Positions 16,259 to 25,454 are shown, counted from the first letter of the stretch. The stretch: 64,000 nt of DNA from Alsobacter sp046349155 (GCA_046349155.1 JAXMCW010000003.1:620001-684000); one strand, 5' to 3'. A program made the numbers and translations. The notes: generated by a model from the sequence alone, not told the origin.

Positions 16259-17458
16259 TCAGCGGAGCTGGGCGCGCAGCGTGTCGACGAGGTCGGTCTT
16301 TTCCCAGCTGAAGCCGCCATCGGCCTCCGGCGCGCGGCCGAAATGGCCGTATGCGGCGGTGCGGGCATAGATGGGCCGGTTGAGGCCGAGGTGCTCCCGG
16401 ATGCCGCGGGGCGTCAGGTTGACGACGTCGGGATTGCCGAGCGCGCGCTCCAGCGCGTCCTCGCCCACCTTCCCGGTGCCGTGCAGGTCGGCATAGATGG
16501 AGAGGGGCTGGGCGACGCCGATGGCGTAGGAGAGCTGGATCGTGCAGCGGTCGGCGAGGCCGGCGGCCACCACGTTCTTGGCGAGGTAGCGCGCCGCATA
16601 GGCGGCCGAGCGGTCCACCTTGGTGGGGTCCTTGCCCGAGAAGGCGCCGCCGCCATGGGGCGCCGCGCCGCCATAGGTGTCGACGATGATCTTGCGCCCG
16701 GTAAGGCCGCAATCGCCGTCCGGTCCGCCGATGACGAACTTGCCGGTCGGGTTGACGTGCCACACGGTCGCGGCGTCGATCCAGCCGTCCGGCAGTGCGG
16801 AGCGGACATAGGGCTCGACGATGCCGCGCACGTCGGCCGAGGTGAGGTTCTCGTCCAGGTGCTGCGTGGAGACGACGATCTGCGTCACGCCGACCGGCTT
16901 GCCGTCCTCGTAGCGGACGGTGACCTGGCTCTTGGCGTCGGGGCCGAGCGCCTTGCTCTCGCCGGAGCGCCGCGCGCGGGACAGGTTCTGCAGGATGCGG
17001 TGGGCGTAGTAGATCGGAGCCGGCATCAGCTCTGGCGTCTCGCGGCAGGCATAGCCGAACATGATGCCCTGGTCGCCGGCGCCCTCGTCCTTGTTTCCGG
17101 CGCTGTCGACGCCCTGCGCGATGTCGGCAGACTGGGCGTGGAGCAGGACCTCGATGTCCGCGTCCTCCCAGTGGAAGCCGGCCTGCTCGTAGCCGATGTC
17201 GCGGATGGCGAGGCGTGCGATGTGCGCGAGATAGTCGCGCGTGAGGGTGGCCGGGCCGCGCGTCTCGCCGGCGATCACGACGCGGTTCGTGGTGGCCAGC
17301 GTCTCGCAGGCGACGCGGATGTCCTTGGGGTCGATGCCCTGCTCACCAGCCGCGCGAAAAAACGCGTCCACGACCTCGTCGGAGATCCGGTCGCAGACCT
17401 TGTCAGGATGGCCTTCCGACACCGACTCGCTGGTAAAGAGATAGTTCGACCGTGACAC
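16259..17458 (-). CDS. metK: S-adenosylmethionine synthetase
   Basis: 399 residues from GTG 17458. It makes SAM from methionine and ATP. N-terminal S-E-S-V-S-E-G-H-P-D-K-V, the hexapeptide-type G-A-G-D-Q-G-I-M-F-G-Y-A and G-G-G-A-F-S-G-K-D-P-T-K match the two signature regions of MetK. It lies between a PraR/PhrR-like regulator upstream and trmB downstream on the same strand. The short leader contains two adjacent hairpins, listed separately, that might take part in control. Confidence 0.97.
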   Translation of the reverse strand: MSRSNYLFTSESVSEGHPDKVCDRISDEVVDAFFRAAGEQGIDPKDIRVACETLATTNRVVIAGETRGPATLTRDYLAHIARLAIRDIGYEQAGFHWEDADIEVLLHAQSADIAQGVDSAGNKDEGAGDQGIMFGYACRETPELMPAPIYYAHRILQNLSRARRSGESKALGPDAKSQVTVRYEDGKPVGVTQIVVSTQHLDENLTSADVRGIVEPYVRSALPDGWIDAATVWHVNPTGKFVIGGPDGDCGLTGRKIIVDTYGGAAPHGGGAFSGKDPTKVDRSAAYAARYLAKNVVAAGLADRCTIQLSYAIGVAQPLSIYADLHGTGKVGEDALERALGNPDVVNLTPRGIREHLGLNRPIYARTAAYGHFGRAPEADGGFSWEKTDLVDTLRAQLR

Positions 17459-17480
17459 GTCCCTGCGCTCCGAGATGGAC

Positions 17481-17517
17481 GGCTCAACCGAGCTGTGAGC
17501 CCGGCCAGCTTGCTGGC
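17481..17517 (-). promoter_or_regulatory. Twin hairpins in the metK leader
   Basis: On the metK (minus) strand the leader contains GGCTCA ... TGAGCC (17481-17486 with 17496-17501) and, two bases from it, GCCAGC-AA-GCTGGC (17504-17517). Both lie within 60 bases of the GTG start. The pair could be a translational control element. It does not match the SAM-II consensus that I know. Confidence 0.35.
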
Positions 17518-17621
17518 ATGGAGCGTTCGGTACGTCAAGACGAAAAAGTCGTTTCGTTCGTTAATCCGAACGCGGCGCCGAGGGCGACGCCGCGTTCCGA
17601 GCCTCCTCGCCGTCGCCGCGA

Positions 17622-18122
17622 TCAGGCCGAGAGGGCGGATGTCCCGGGGATCATGGCCACGATGGCGTCCGCGTCGCTGTCATATCCGACCGCCGCGGGC
17701 GCGGCCGCCGCGGGGGCGAGCTCCTCCTCGCCCGCGATGGCGTTGACGAGGTCGACGACGCGGCGGCGCATCTTCGCATCCTTGATGCGCAGGAACGCCC
17801 GGTTGAGCTGAACGCCCTCATTGGTGGACAGGAAGTCGGCGACATAGGGGGTGTCGGCCACCTCGGCGAAGCCGGACGCGGGCTCCTGGTCGCCCGCGGG
17901 AGCGCCGTCGAAGAAGAACTCGACGGGCATGCCCAGGATGCGGGAAATCTGCTGGAGCCGGCTGGCGCCGATGCGGTTCGTACCCTTCTCGTATTTCTGG
18001 ACCTGCTGGAAGGTGAGGCCGAGCGCGTCGCCCAGGCGCTCCTGGCTCATGCCGATCAGCACCCTGCGCATGCGAACGCGGCTGCCGACATGCTTGTCGA
18101 TGGGATTGGGGGCCTTCTTCAT
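17622..18122 (-). CDS. XRE-family regulator, PraR/PhrR-like
   Basis: 166 residues from ATG 18122 (M-K-K-A-P-N-P-I-D-K); the frame runs further upstream but without homology. A Cro/C1-type helix-turn-helix occupies about residues 13-70: M-S-Q-E-R-L-G-D-A-L-G-L-T-F-Q-Q-V-Q-K-Y, then G-T-N-R-I-G-A-S-R. The C-terminal half is less ordered. Sequence and place, between lnt and metK, match the rhizobial PhrR/PraR group, known for low-pH induction and for repressing surface or biofilm genes. Whether it controls its neighbours here cannot be seen. Confidence 0.85.
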   Translation of the reverse strand: MKKAPNPIDKHVGSRVRMRRVLIGMSQERLGDALGLTFQQVQKYEKGTNRIGASRLQQISRILGMPVEFFFDGAPAGDQEPASGFAEVADTPYVADFLSTNEGVQLNRAFLRIKDAKMRRRVVDLVNAIAGEEELAPAAAAPAAVGYDSDADAIVAMIPGTSALSA

Positions 18123-18259
18123 CAATGTCTTTCTCCAAATGGCTTCATGCGGGCGGGAGGCGCCACGCGACTGAAAGAAACGGGCCCTGAAAAATCGGCC
18201 CGACTGACCGGGAAACCGACCCCCGGTTGCGGCTACTCTCATCCAGCGATTGCTCTTTG

Positions 18260-19867
18260 TCAATCGCGGAAACAACCCAAGGCAGCGAAGCCTAAACAAG
18301 CGGTGAGCGCAATCCACCACACCCAGCCTCCCGCGGCGGCGAAGAGGGTGGGCCCGGCGGCCGCCGGAAGGGCGGAGTCGAGCACCCCCTCGGCGCCGAG
18401 CGGCAGGCTTGCGAGCGCGCGGCCATAGGGGTCGACGACCGCCGAGACGCCGTCATTGGCGGCGCGCACCAGGGGCAGGCCCTCCTCGATGCTGCGCAGC
18501 CGCGCCTGAGCGTAATGCTGGTAGGGGCCCGGGGTGACGCCGAACCAGGCGTCGTTGGTGAGGTTGACCATGAGGCCCGGGGCGCCGGAATCCGGCCGGA
18601 CCTCGCCGGGGAAGATCGCCTCGTAGCAGATCAGCGGGGCGACCGGCGGCAGGCCCGGCACGGCGAGCATCTTGCGGCGCGCGCCGGCCTCGAAACCTCC
18701 CGGCGTGGCGACGAACTGGCGCAGGCCCAGGCTCGTGAGCAGGTCGGACAGGGGCAGGTATTCTCCGAACGGCACGAGATGGGCCTTGTCGGAGCTGTCG
18801 ACGATGGTGCCGTCGGAATCGACGACCTGGACCGCGTTGTAGAAGTGCGGGCGGGTCTCGCCCGGCATGGGCGCATCGGCCCGCACGGCGCCGGTCACGA
18901 GGGTCGCGCCCTTCGGCAGCAGGGCGGCGATCTGCGCGAGGGCCTGGGGATCGCGGGCGAGGAGGAAGGGAAAGGACGATTCCGGCCAGATGAGGTGCGT
19001 GACGCCGGCCATGCCCGGGTTGTCCGGGGACGTCACGCGGTCGCTCAAGGCGAGGTAGTGCCGCATGATGGCCTCGCGGTTCTCCGGCCTGAACTTGTCG
19101 TCCTGCGCGATGTTGGGCTGCATGATGCGCAGCTTCACGCCCGGCACGGTCGGCGAGGGCCCCGCGGGAATGCGCCACGCGCCGAACGCCGCGAGGCCGG
19201 CGAGGGCCAGGAGGGCCAGCGACAGGGGCGCCCAGCGCCCGCCTCGGCCGTGGCCCGTCGCGATGGTGGCCGGTGCGGCCCCGATCGCCACCGCCAGGAC
19301 GGTGAGGCCGTGCAGCCCGACGACGGAGGCGAGCTGCGCGAGCCACAGGTGGGCCCCCAGCGCCATGCCGTAGGCGTTCCAGGGAAAGCCGGTCAGGATC
19401 GTGCCGCGCAGCCATTCGGACAGCCCCAGGCCCGCGGCGAGCGCGAAGATGCGCCAGGGCCCATGCGACCAGAGCATGCGGGCGAGCATGAAGCCGAGCG
19501 CGTGGAAGAGCGCGAGCCCCGCCGGAAGGCCCAGCACGCCGAGCGGCAGGGCCCAGGCGAACTGGTCGGGCTCGACCAGGAAGGCCGAGCCCAGCCACCA
19601 GAGCCCGGCCACGAAATAGCCGAAGCCGAAGGACCATCCGGTGAAGGCGGCGGCCTTCAGGGTCGCCGGCGCGAAGCGGCCCACCCCGGCCGCGCAGCCG
19701 TCGAGCAGCCAAACGGCCGGCGCCAGCGACACGACGAGCGCCGGCAGGGCGTCGAAGGGTGGCAGGGCGAGCGCTCCCGCCGCCCCGGCGAGCCAGGCGA
19801 GGGCGAAACGCCCCCAGCCCCAGCTCAGCATCACGCGATGGGCGAGGCCATCGAGCGGAGCCTTCAA
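18260..19867 (-). CDS. lnt: Apolipoprotein N-acyltransferase
   Basis: 535 residues. Lnt adds the third acyl chain to lipoproteins at the inner membrane. Several N-terminal hydrophobic helices are followed by a periplasmic nitrilase-type domain with the Glu-Lys-Cys triad visible: W-P-E-S-S-F, K-A-H-L-V-P-F-G-E-Y and I-C-Y-E-A-I-F-P-G; a last helix ends the protein. The start given is TTG 19867, overlapping the upstream stop as TTGA; ATG 19831 is a good alternative just before the first helix. The rhizobial homologue, actA, is an acid-tolerance gene next to phrR. Confidence 0.96.
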   Translation of the reverse strand: MKAPLDGLAHRVMLSWGWGRFALAWLAGAAGALALPPFDALPALVVSLAPAVWLLDGCAAGVGRFAPATLKAAAFTGWSFGFGYFVAGLWWLGSAFLVEPDQFAWALPLGVLGLPAGLALFHALGFMLARMLWSHGPWRIFALAAGLGLSEWLRGTILTGFPWNAYGMALGAHLWLAQLASVVGLHGLTVLAVAIGAAPATIATGHGRGGRWAPLSLALLALAGLAAFGAWRIPAGPSPTVPGVKLRIMQPNIAQDDKFRPENREAIMRHYLALSDRVTSPDNPGMAGVTHLIWPESSFPFLLARDPQALAQIAALLPKGATLVTGAVRADAPMPGETRPHFYNAVQVVDSDGTIVDSSDKAHLVPFGEYLPLSDLLTSLGLRQFVATPGGFEAGARRKMLAVPGLPPVAPLICYEAIFPGEVRPDSGAPGLMVNLTNDAWFGVTPGPYQHYAQARLRSIEEGLPLVRAANDGVSAVVDPYGRALASLPLGAEGVLDSALPAAAGPTLFAAAGGWVWWIALTACLGFAALGCFRD

Positions 19868-20949
19868 CGCCCGCCCGCCTTCTCGGACGCGGCCGGCGGG
19901 GCCGGCGGACCCTCGGGCGGGGGAGCCGGCAGGAGCTTGACCTCCGGCGCGGGGACCGCGGCGGGATCGCCCGCCCGGCTGTGGATGCGCACCCGCTTGA
20001 CGCGCCGCGCGTCGGCGTCGATCACCTCGAATTCCAGCCCGTTGGGATGCGCGATCATCTCGCCGCGCACCGGCACGCGGCCGGCCAGGGTCGAGATGAG
20101 CCCGCCGAGGGTGTCCACGTCCTCCGCCACCTCGTCATGGGCGAGGTCGACGCCCAGCGTCTTGGACACGTCTTCCAGCGGGGCGCGCGCATCGGCCACC
20201 AGCGCGCCGTCGGCGGTGCGCACCAACGCGGGCGTCTCCTCCTCGTCGTGCTCGTCCTCGATGTCGCCGACCACGATCTCCACGATGTCCTCCATGGAGA
20301 CGAGGCCGTCGGTGCCGCCATATTCGTCGATGACGAGGGCCATGTGCGTGCGCACCGTCTGCATCTTCACGAGCAGGTCGAGCGCCGGCATGGAGGGCGG
20401 CACGAAGAGCACGGGCCGCAGGATCTTGGCCTCGGCGAGCGGCGTCGCGAGGTCCACCTTGCCGAGATCCGGCGCGTCGAGGGGGATCTTGCGCCGGCGC
20501 GACGGCTTCGCCGTCTGGGCGCGGGTGGCCATGTAGTCCAGGAAATCGCGGATGTGCACCATGCCGCGCGGGTCGTCGAGGGTCTCGGCATAGACCGGCA
20601 GGCGCGAGTGGCCGGCCGTGCGGAAAACCCGCAGCAGGTCGCCGAGCTGGATCTCCAGGGGCACCGCCACGATGTCCGCGCGCGGAACCATGACGTCGTC
20701 GACCCGCCGGGTGCGCAGCGCCAGGACGTTCTGGAGCATGGCGCGCTCCTGCGGGGAGAAATCCGCGTCGGCGGCGTTCTCCGAGAGCGCGTCCTGGAGG
20801 TCGTTGCGGATGGAGGCCGGCTGGCGCAGGCCCACCAGGGCGAGCAGCCGGTCGAAGAGGCCCTCGCCGGGCGGGTCCCGGCGGGCCTCGGCGCCCGCTG
20901 CTCCGTTCGCGGAGGCAGGCGCGCCGGTACTGGAATCGTCGGAGGTCAT
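19864..20949 (-). CDS. Hemolysin-like CBS-domain protein (CorC/HlyC type)
   Basis: 361 residues from ATG 20949 with GGAAGGA upstream. After a disordered acidic N-terminus come two CBS domains (starting V-D-D-V-M-V-P-R-A-D-I; H-M-A-L-V-I-D-E-Y-G-G-T-D-G) and a transporter-associated domain (L-G-G-L-I-S-T-L-A-G-R-V-P). No transmembrane DUF21 domain is present, so this is the soluble CorC class, linked in enterobacteria to Mg/Co efflux. The Pro-rich C-terminal 35 residues look disordered. It lies between ybeY and lnt, the usual order (ybeY-corC-lnt), with coupled starts. Confidence 0.93.
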   Translation of the reverse strand: MTSDDSSTGAPASANGAAGAEARRDPPGEGLFDRLLALVGLRQPASIRNDLQDALSENAADADFSPQERAMLQNVLALRTRRVDDVMVPRADIVAVPLEIQLGDLLRVFRTAGHSRLPVYAETLDDPRGMVHIRDFLDYMATRAQTAKPSRRRKIPLDAPDLGKVDLATPLAEAKILRPVLFVPPSMPALDLLVKMQTVRTHMALVIDEYGGTDGLVSMEDIVEIVVGDIEDEHDEEETPALVRTADGALVADARAPLEDVSKTLGVDLAHDEVAEDVDTLGGLISTLAGRVPVRGEMIAHPNGLEFEVIDADARRVKRVRIHSRAGDPAAVPAPEVKLLPAPPPEGPPAPPAASEKAGGR

Positions 20950-20959
20950 GGTCCTTCCG

Positions 20960-21490
20960 TCATCCTGCGCCGGCAGGGGGTCCGTCAAGCGGCCCCGTGC
21001 CGCGCGCAGCGGGGGCGTCGCGATAGGGATCGTCCACGCCGAGCGCGGCGAGGATGCGCACCTCGAGCCCTTCCATCGCCTCGGCCTCGGCCTCTGTCTC
21101 GTGATCATAGCCCAGCAGGTGCAGGAAGCCATGCACCACGAGATGGGTGAAGTGGTCGGCGAGAGTCTTGCCGTCGGCCGCCGCCTCGCGGGCCGTGGTC
21201 TCGAAGGCCACGGCGATGTCGCCCAGGAAGGGGGCGCGGGCCAGCTTGTCCGGCTGGACGGCCGGAAAGGAGAGCACGTTGGTGGGCTTGTCCTGACCGC
21301 GCCACTCGCGGTTGATGCCGCGCATCTGCTCGTCGCCGGTGAGGAGCAGGCTCACCTCGACATTGGGCCGCAGCTGCACGCCGGCGCGCTCCGCGGCGGC
21401 CTCGAGCGCGCGAACGGCGAGGTCCTCGGCGTTGTCGAGCGCGTCCCAGGACGCGCTGTCGCGGGAGATGTCGGGCACGACGGCGCTCAC
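20960..21490 (-). CDS. ybeY: Endoribonuclease YbeY
   Basis: 176 residues from GTG 21490, which overlaps the phoH stop (GTGA). YbeY is a single-strand-specific, metal-dependent RNase involved in 16S rRNA 3'-end maturation and ribosome quality control. The zinc motif H-G-F-L-H-L-L-G-Y-D-H is intact, with N-V-L-S-F-P and G-D-I-A-V upstream of it. The extra 20 or so C-terminal residues are Gly/Pro-rich. phoH-ybeY-corC-lnt is a deeply conserved cluster. Confidence 0.96.
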   Translation of the reverse strand: MSAVVPDISRDSASWDALDNAEDLAVRALEAAAERAGVQLRPNVEVSLLLTGDEQMRGINREWRGQDKPTNVLSFPAVQPDKLARAPFLGDIAVAFETTAREAAADGKTLADHFTHLVVHGFLHLLGYDHETEAEAEAMEGLEVRILAALGVDDPYRDAPAARGTGPLDGPPAGAG

Positions 21491-22536
21491 GGACGCGGCG
21501 CCTTCTCCGCGGGAGCGCGCAGGTCCGCCTCGTAGGCGCCGACGATGCGGCGGACGAGATCGTGGCGCACCACGTCGCCCTCCGCGAAGGTGACGCGGCC
21601 GATGCCCTCGACCCCGTCGAGGATCCGCACGGCCTCGACCAGGCCCGACTTCGCGCCGGGCGGCAGGTCGATCTGGCTGGGATCGCCCGTGACGATCATG
21701 CGCGAGCCCTCGCCCAGGCGGGTGAGGAACATCTTCATCTGCATCGAGGTGGTGTTCTGCGCCTCGTCGAGCAGCACCACCGCGTTGGTGAGCGTGCGCC
21801 CGCGCATGAAGGCGAGCGGCGCGATCTCGATCATGCCCGTCTGCAGGCCGCGCTCGACGTGGCGCGCTTCCATGAAGTCATAGAGAGCGTCGTAGATGGG
21901 CCGGAGATAGGGATCGACCTTCTCCTTCATGTCGCCCGGCAGGAAGCCGAGGCGCTCGCCCGCCTCGACGGCCGGACGCGAGAGCACGAGGCGCTCCACG
22001 ACGCCGGCCTCGATGAGCTGCACGGCGTGGCCGACGGCGAGCCAGGTCTTGCCCGTGCCGGCGGGCCCCTCGGCGAAGACGAGCTCGTGCGTCTTCAGCG
22101 CGCGCAGATAGGCGTGCTGCGCGGCATTGCGCGCGCGGACCCGGCGCTTCCTCGTGCCGATCTCCTCGAAACCGGATCCCGCGCCGGGTTCCGCCACGGG
22201 GAAAAGCTGGCCCTGCAGGGCGGTTTCCTGGATCACGCCGTCCACGTCGCCGGGCGTCAGCTGCCCGCCCCCGCGCACCCTGTCATAGAGACGCTCCAGC
22301 ACGCGGCGGGCCTGCTCGGTGCGGTCGGCCGGCCCCTTGATCGCGACATGGTTGCCGTTGGCGTTGGCCACGATGCCCAGGCGTCGCTCGAGATGCGCGA
22401 TATTCTGGTCATACTGGCCGAAAACGAGGCTGGCGAGCCGGTTGTCGTCGAAGGTCAGCTTGATCTCGGCGGATTCGGCTAGGCCGTCCCGCAGGGGACC
22501 CCGGGCGAACCGCGTCGCGCCTTCGCTCTGTCTCAA
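21487..22536 (-). CDS. PhoH-like ATPase (YbeZ)
   Basis: 349 residues. Walker A is G-P-A-G-T-G-K-T and Walker B V-V-L-L-D-E-A-Q-N-T; the R-L-G-F-L-P-G-D family segment follows Walker A. A KH-like N-terminal domain precedes the ATPase core (V-A-I-K-G-P-A). The protein is probably an RNA-associated ATPase acting with YbeY. The start is TTG 22536, after GAGG, 13 bases past the miaB stop; another start could lie further inside the frame. Often annotated phoH or ybeZ; not the same as a proven Pho regulon gene. Confidence 0.94.
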   Translation of the reverse strand: MRQSEGATRFARGPLRDGLAESAEIKLTFDDNRLASLVFGQYDQNIAHLERRLGIVANANGNHVAIKGPADRTEQARRVLERLYDRVRGGGQLTPGDVDGVIQETALQGQLFPVAEPGAGSGFEEIGTRKRRVRARNAAQHAYLRALKTHELVFAEGPAGTGKTWLAVGHAVQLIEAGVVERLVLSRPAVEAGERLGFLPGDMKEKVDPYLRPIYDALYDFMEARHVERGLQTGMIEIAPLAFMRGRTLTNAVVLLDEAQNTTSMQMKMFLTRLGEGSRMIVTGDPSQIDLPPGAKSGLVEAVRILDGVEGIGRVTFAEGDVVRHDLVRRIVGAYEADLRAPAEKAPRP

Positions 22537-22549
22537 GGACGCCTCTCCC

Positions 22550-23941
22550 TCATGCGCTGGCCCTGAACGGAATGCCGCCGGCCCGGACCCCGGCGAGGCT
22601 GTTGCTGCCCAGCGCCGTGACCGTCACCGGCACGATGTCGCCCACGCGGGCCGTGGGATCCTCGATGTGGACGGCCTGAAGGTAGGGCGACTTGCCGGCG
22701 AGCTGGCCGGGATGGCGGCCCGGCTTTTCCAGGAGGACGTCCAAAGTGCGGCCCACCGTGGCGGCGTTGAACGCGCGGGCCTGCCTCTCGAGGAGGGCCT
22801 GCAGCGCGGCGAGCCGCTGCGCCTTCACCGGCTCGGGAACCTGCCCGGCGAGCTCCGCAGCGGGCGTGCCCGGACGCGGGCTGTACTTGAAGGAGAAGGA
22901 GGAGGCGAAGCCGATCTCCTCGACGAGGCGCATCGTGTCCTCGAAATCCGCGTCGGTCTCGCCCGGGAAGCCGACGATGAAGTCGGAGGAGAGCGCGATG
23001 TCCGGCCGCGCGGCCCTCACGCGGTCGACGATGCGCCTGTACTCGCTGCCGTCGTGCTTGCGGTTCATCGCCTCGAGGATCGCGTCGGAGCCCGACTGAA
23101 CCGGCAGGTGCAGGTAGGGCATCAGCTCCGGGATATCGCGATGCGCGGCCACAAGTTCCCAGGCCCCGTCGGGGCCGGCCATGTCGCGGGGATGGCTCGT
23201 CGTGTAGCGGAGCCGCTCGATGCCGGGGACGCTAGCAAGCCGGCGCAGAAGGGCCGCGAGGCTCGCGGCGCCGCCCTCCTCCGCCTCGCCGTGATAGGCG
23301 TTGACGTTCTGGCCCAGCAGCGTCAGCTCGCGCACGCCCGCGGCGGCGAGGCGCTGCGCCTCGGCGAGGATGGCCGCGACGGGCCGCGAGGTCTCCGCCC
23401 CGCGCGTATAGGGAACGACGCAGAAGGTGCAGAACTTGTCGCAGCCCTCCTGCACGGTCAGGAAGGCCGAGACGCCGCGGGCGAGGGTGCGCTCGCCGGA
23501 GGCGGCGGGCAGCGCGTCGAACTTGGCCTCGGCCGGGAAGTCGGTGTCCACCACGCCCGGGCTGCGCCGCGCCTCGGCGAGCAGCGCCGGCAGGCGGTGG
23601 TAGCTCTGCGGGCCCACGACGAGGTCGACGCCCGTGTTGCGGCGCAGGATCTCGCCGCCCTCGGCCTGGGCGACGCAGCCTGCGACCACGACCTGCACGT
23701 CGTGGCCCCCGGCGGCGCGCTCGCGCTTGACCGCCCGGACGCGGCCGAGCTCGGAATAGACCTTCTCGGCGGCCTTCTCGCGGATGTGGCAGGTGTTGAG
23801 CACGACGAGGTCGGCGTCTTCCATCGCCGTCGTCTCGGCGAAGCCCTCCGGCGCCAGGACGTCCGCCATGCGATGGGCGTCGTAGACGTTCATCTGGCAG
23901 CCATAGGACTTGATGAAGACCTTCTTGGGTTCCTGCGTCAT
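22550..23941 (-). CDS. miaB: tRNA-2-methylthio-N6-dimethylallyladenosine synthase
   Basis: 463 residues from ATG 23941 (M-T-Q-E-P-K-K); the preceding frame has no homology. MiaB methylthiolates i6A37 in tRNAs. The N-terminal Fe-S domain cysteines are in S-Y-G-C-Q-M-N and N-T-C-H-I-R, with a third in V-V-A-G-C-V-A-Q. The radical SAM motif is C-D-K-F-C-T-F-C-V-V-P, and a TRAM domain closes the protein. It is upstream of phoH and downstream of plsC on the same strand. Confidence 0.97.
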   Translation of the reverse strand: MTQEPKKVFIKSYGCQMNVYDAHRMADVLAPEGFAETTAMEDADLVVLNTCHIREKAAEKVYSELGRVRAVKRERAAGGHDVQVVVAGCVAQAEGGEILRRNTGVDLVVGPQSYHRLPALLAEARRSPGVVDTDFPAEAKFDALPAASGERTLARGVSAFLTVQEGCDKFCTFCVVPYTRGAETSRPVAAILAEAQRLAAAGVRELTLLGQNVNAYHGEAEEGGAASLAALLRRLASVPGIERLRYTTSHPRDMAGPDGAWELVAAHRDIPELMPYLHLPVQSGSDAILEAMNRKHDGSEYRRIVDRVRAARPDIALSSDFIVGFPGETDADFEDTMRLVEEIGFASSFSFKYSPRPGTPAAELAGQVPEPVKAQRLAALQALLERQARAFNAATVGRTLDVLLEKPGRHPGQLAGKSPYLQAVHIEDPTARVGDIVPVTVTALGSNSLAGVRAGGIPFRASA

Positions 23942-24072
23942 CGTCCCCGTCTGGCGGCCGCCCTCTCCCTCGGCCGCATGCCCACGCGAATCACACGGGC
24001 CGCGCATGATCGTGCGGCCTCTCTCATGACGCTGTTTAGACCGTCTGGCGGGGGAAGAGAAGGGCGGGAGGG

Positions 24073-24879
24073 TCACAAAGCCGCCGCGGACGGCCGTCCC
24101 GTCACGATGCGCCGGTAGGTCGCCCGCACCTCCGCCTGCACGCGCCGCGTGACATCCTTGCGGTCCGTCGCGGCGTCGACCGCGACGGGCTCGCCCCAGA
24201 CGCAGACAGCGTCGAGCGGGGCGTCGCCGAGGAGGGCGCCGAGATGGGGCAGGAGGTCCATGTCGCCGTACCAGGCGACGAAGGGCCGGCCGGCGCGGCC
24301 GAGCGGGAGGCCCTGGCGCCGCGGATAGGCGATGGTGAGGGGCTGCAGCATCACGCGCTCGACATGGCCGGCGGCCGCCACGGCGTCCCGCGCGCCACCG
24401 ACCAGCGAGGACCGGAACGGCAGGACGCGGTTGCCGTCGCTGGTGGTGCCCTCGGCGAAAAGGATCAGGGCGTCGCCGCCCGCCAGCCTCTCGGCGATCT
24501 CCCGATTGGCCTCGGCGGCGCCCTTGCGGCGCGTGCGGTCGATGAAGATCGAGCGCTGCAGCCGGGCAAGGGCGCCGAAGACCGGCCAGGTTCCCACCTC
24601 CCGCTTGGCGATGAAGGAGACGGGCGCCAGCGCGCTGATGACGGTGATGTCGAGCCAGCTCGTGTGGTTGGAGACGACGAGCAGCGGCCGCGCGGCGCTG
24701 GGCGCGCCCTCCACCGTGACGCGCAGGCGGACCAGCCGGCAGACGAAGCGGTGAAAATGCTGCGGCAGGCGATGGGCGAGCGGCCAGCCGAAGCGCAGGG
24801 CGACGGCCTGCACGCCCATCAGCACGAGCGTGACGGGCACGAGGAGGAGGAGCACCGCCGCGACGTGCAGACGGGCCAT
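24073..24879 (-). CDS. plsC: 1-acyl-sn-glycerol-3-phosphate acyltransferase
   Basis: 268 residues. The enzyme acylates lysophosphatidate to phosphatidate at the inner membrane. A hydrophobic N-terminal anchor (residues 5-28) is followed by the acyltransferase motifs N-H-T-S-W-L-D (HX4D), F-I-D-R-T, F-A-E-G-T-T-S-D-G and a P-L-T-I-A-Y strand. In this gene order (between fur and miaB) the homologue is usually annotated PlsC; an ornithine-lipid acyltransferase (OlsA) role is possible and cannot be excluded from sequence. Confidence 0.92.
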   Translation of the reverse strand: MARLHVAAVLLLLVPVTLVLMGVQAVALRFGWPLAHRLPQHFHRFVCRLVRLRVTVEGAPSAARPLLVVSNHTSWLDITVISALAPVSFIAKREVGTWPVFGALARLQRSIFIDRTRRKGAAEANREIAERLAGGDALILFAEGTTSDGNRVLPFRSSLVGGARDAVAAAGHVERVMLQPLTIAYPRRQGLPLGRAGRPFVAWYGDMDLLPHLGALLGDAPLDAVCVWGEPVAVDAATDRKDVTRRVQAEVRATYRRIVTGRPSAAAL

Positions 24880-24916
24880 GGGTCAGCGAGCGCGAGGGCG
24901 GGGGGACGGCACGCCG

Positions 24917-25360
24917 TCAGCCCTTGCGCTCGTCGTCCAGCGGCACGGCGTAGAGCTCCAGGCGGTGGTCCACCAGCCGGAAGCCGAGCCGCCGGGCGAT
25001 CTCCGCCTGCAGGCGCTCGATCTCCTCGGACTGGAACTCCACGACCTCCCCGGTGCGCAGGTTGACGAGATGGTCGTGATGGCTTTCCGGGGCCTGCTCG
25101 TAGCGGGCGCGGCCGTCCTTCAGGTCGAGACGGGCGATGATGCCGGTATCCTCGAGGAGCTTCACCGTGCGGTAGACGGTGGAGACGGCGATGCGGGAGT
25201 CCACCGCGGCGGCGCGGCGGTGCAGCTCCTCGACGTCCGGGTGGTCTTCCGCCTCGGCCAGCACCCGCGCGATGACCCGCCGCTGGCCCGTCATGCGGAG
25301 GCCCTGGGCCAGGCAGCGCTGTTCGATGCGGTTGGTGCGGGACTGGCGGGAGGCGGTCAC
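24917..25360 (-). CDS. fur: Fur-family transcriptional regulator (Fur/Mur type)
   Basis: 147 residues from GTG 25360, with AGGAG 13 bases upstream. An in-frame GTG at 25420 would add 20 residues without homology and sits right after a TATAA-like stretch. The winged-helix domain (L-R-M-T-G-Q-R-R-V-I; D-V-E-E-L-H-R-R-A; S-T-V-Y-R-T-V-K-L-L) precedes the metal-binding dimerisation part with H-H-D-H. The C-terminal C-x-x-C of classical Fur is absent, as in alphaproteobacteria, where this clade often senses manganese (Mur) while other regulators handle iron. The target metal is therefore uncertain. Confidence 0.93.
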   Translation of the reverse strand: MTASRQSRTNRIEQRCLAQGLRMTGQRRVIARVLAEAEDHPDVEELHRRAAAVDSRIAVSTVYRTVKLLEDTGIIARLDLKDGRARYEQAPESHHDHLVNLRTGEVVEFQSEEIERLQAEIARRLGFRLVDHRLELYAVPLDDERKG

Positions 25361-25454
25361 GTCGCGGCTCGTGCTCCTGTCGCAGGATTCCGGGCCGGCC
25401 TCCGGCGGCCCATGCGGCACTTATAGGGAGGCGGCGTCAGGCCGTCCACCGGGC

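Noticed and set aside
17459..17580. Known SAM-II riboswitch before metK
   Set aside because: The conserved SAM-II bases and pseudoknot are not there; only two plain hairpins are visible.
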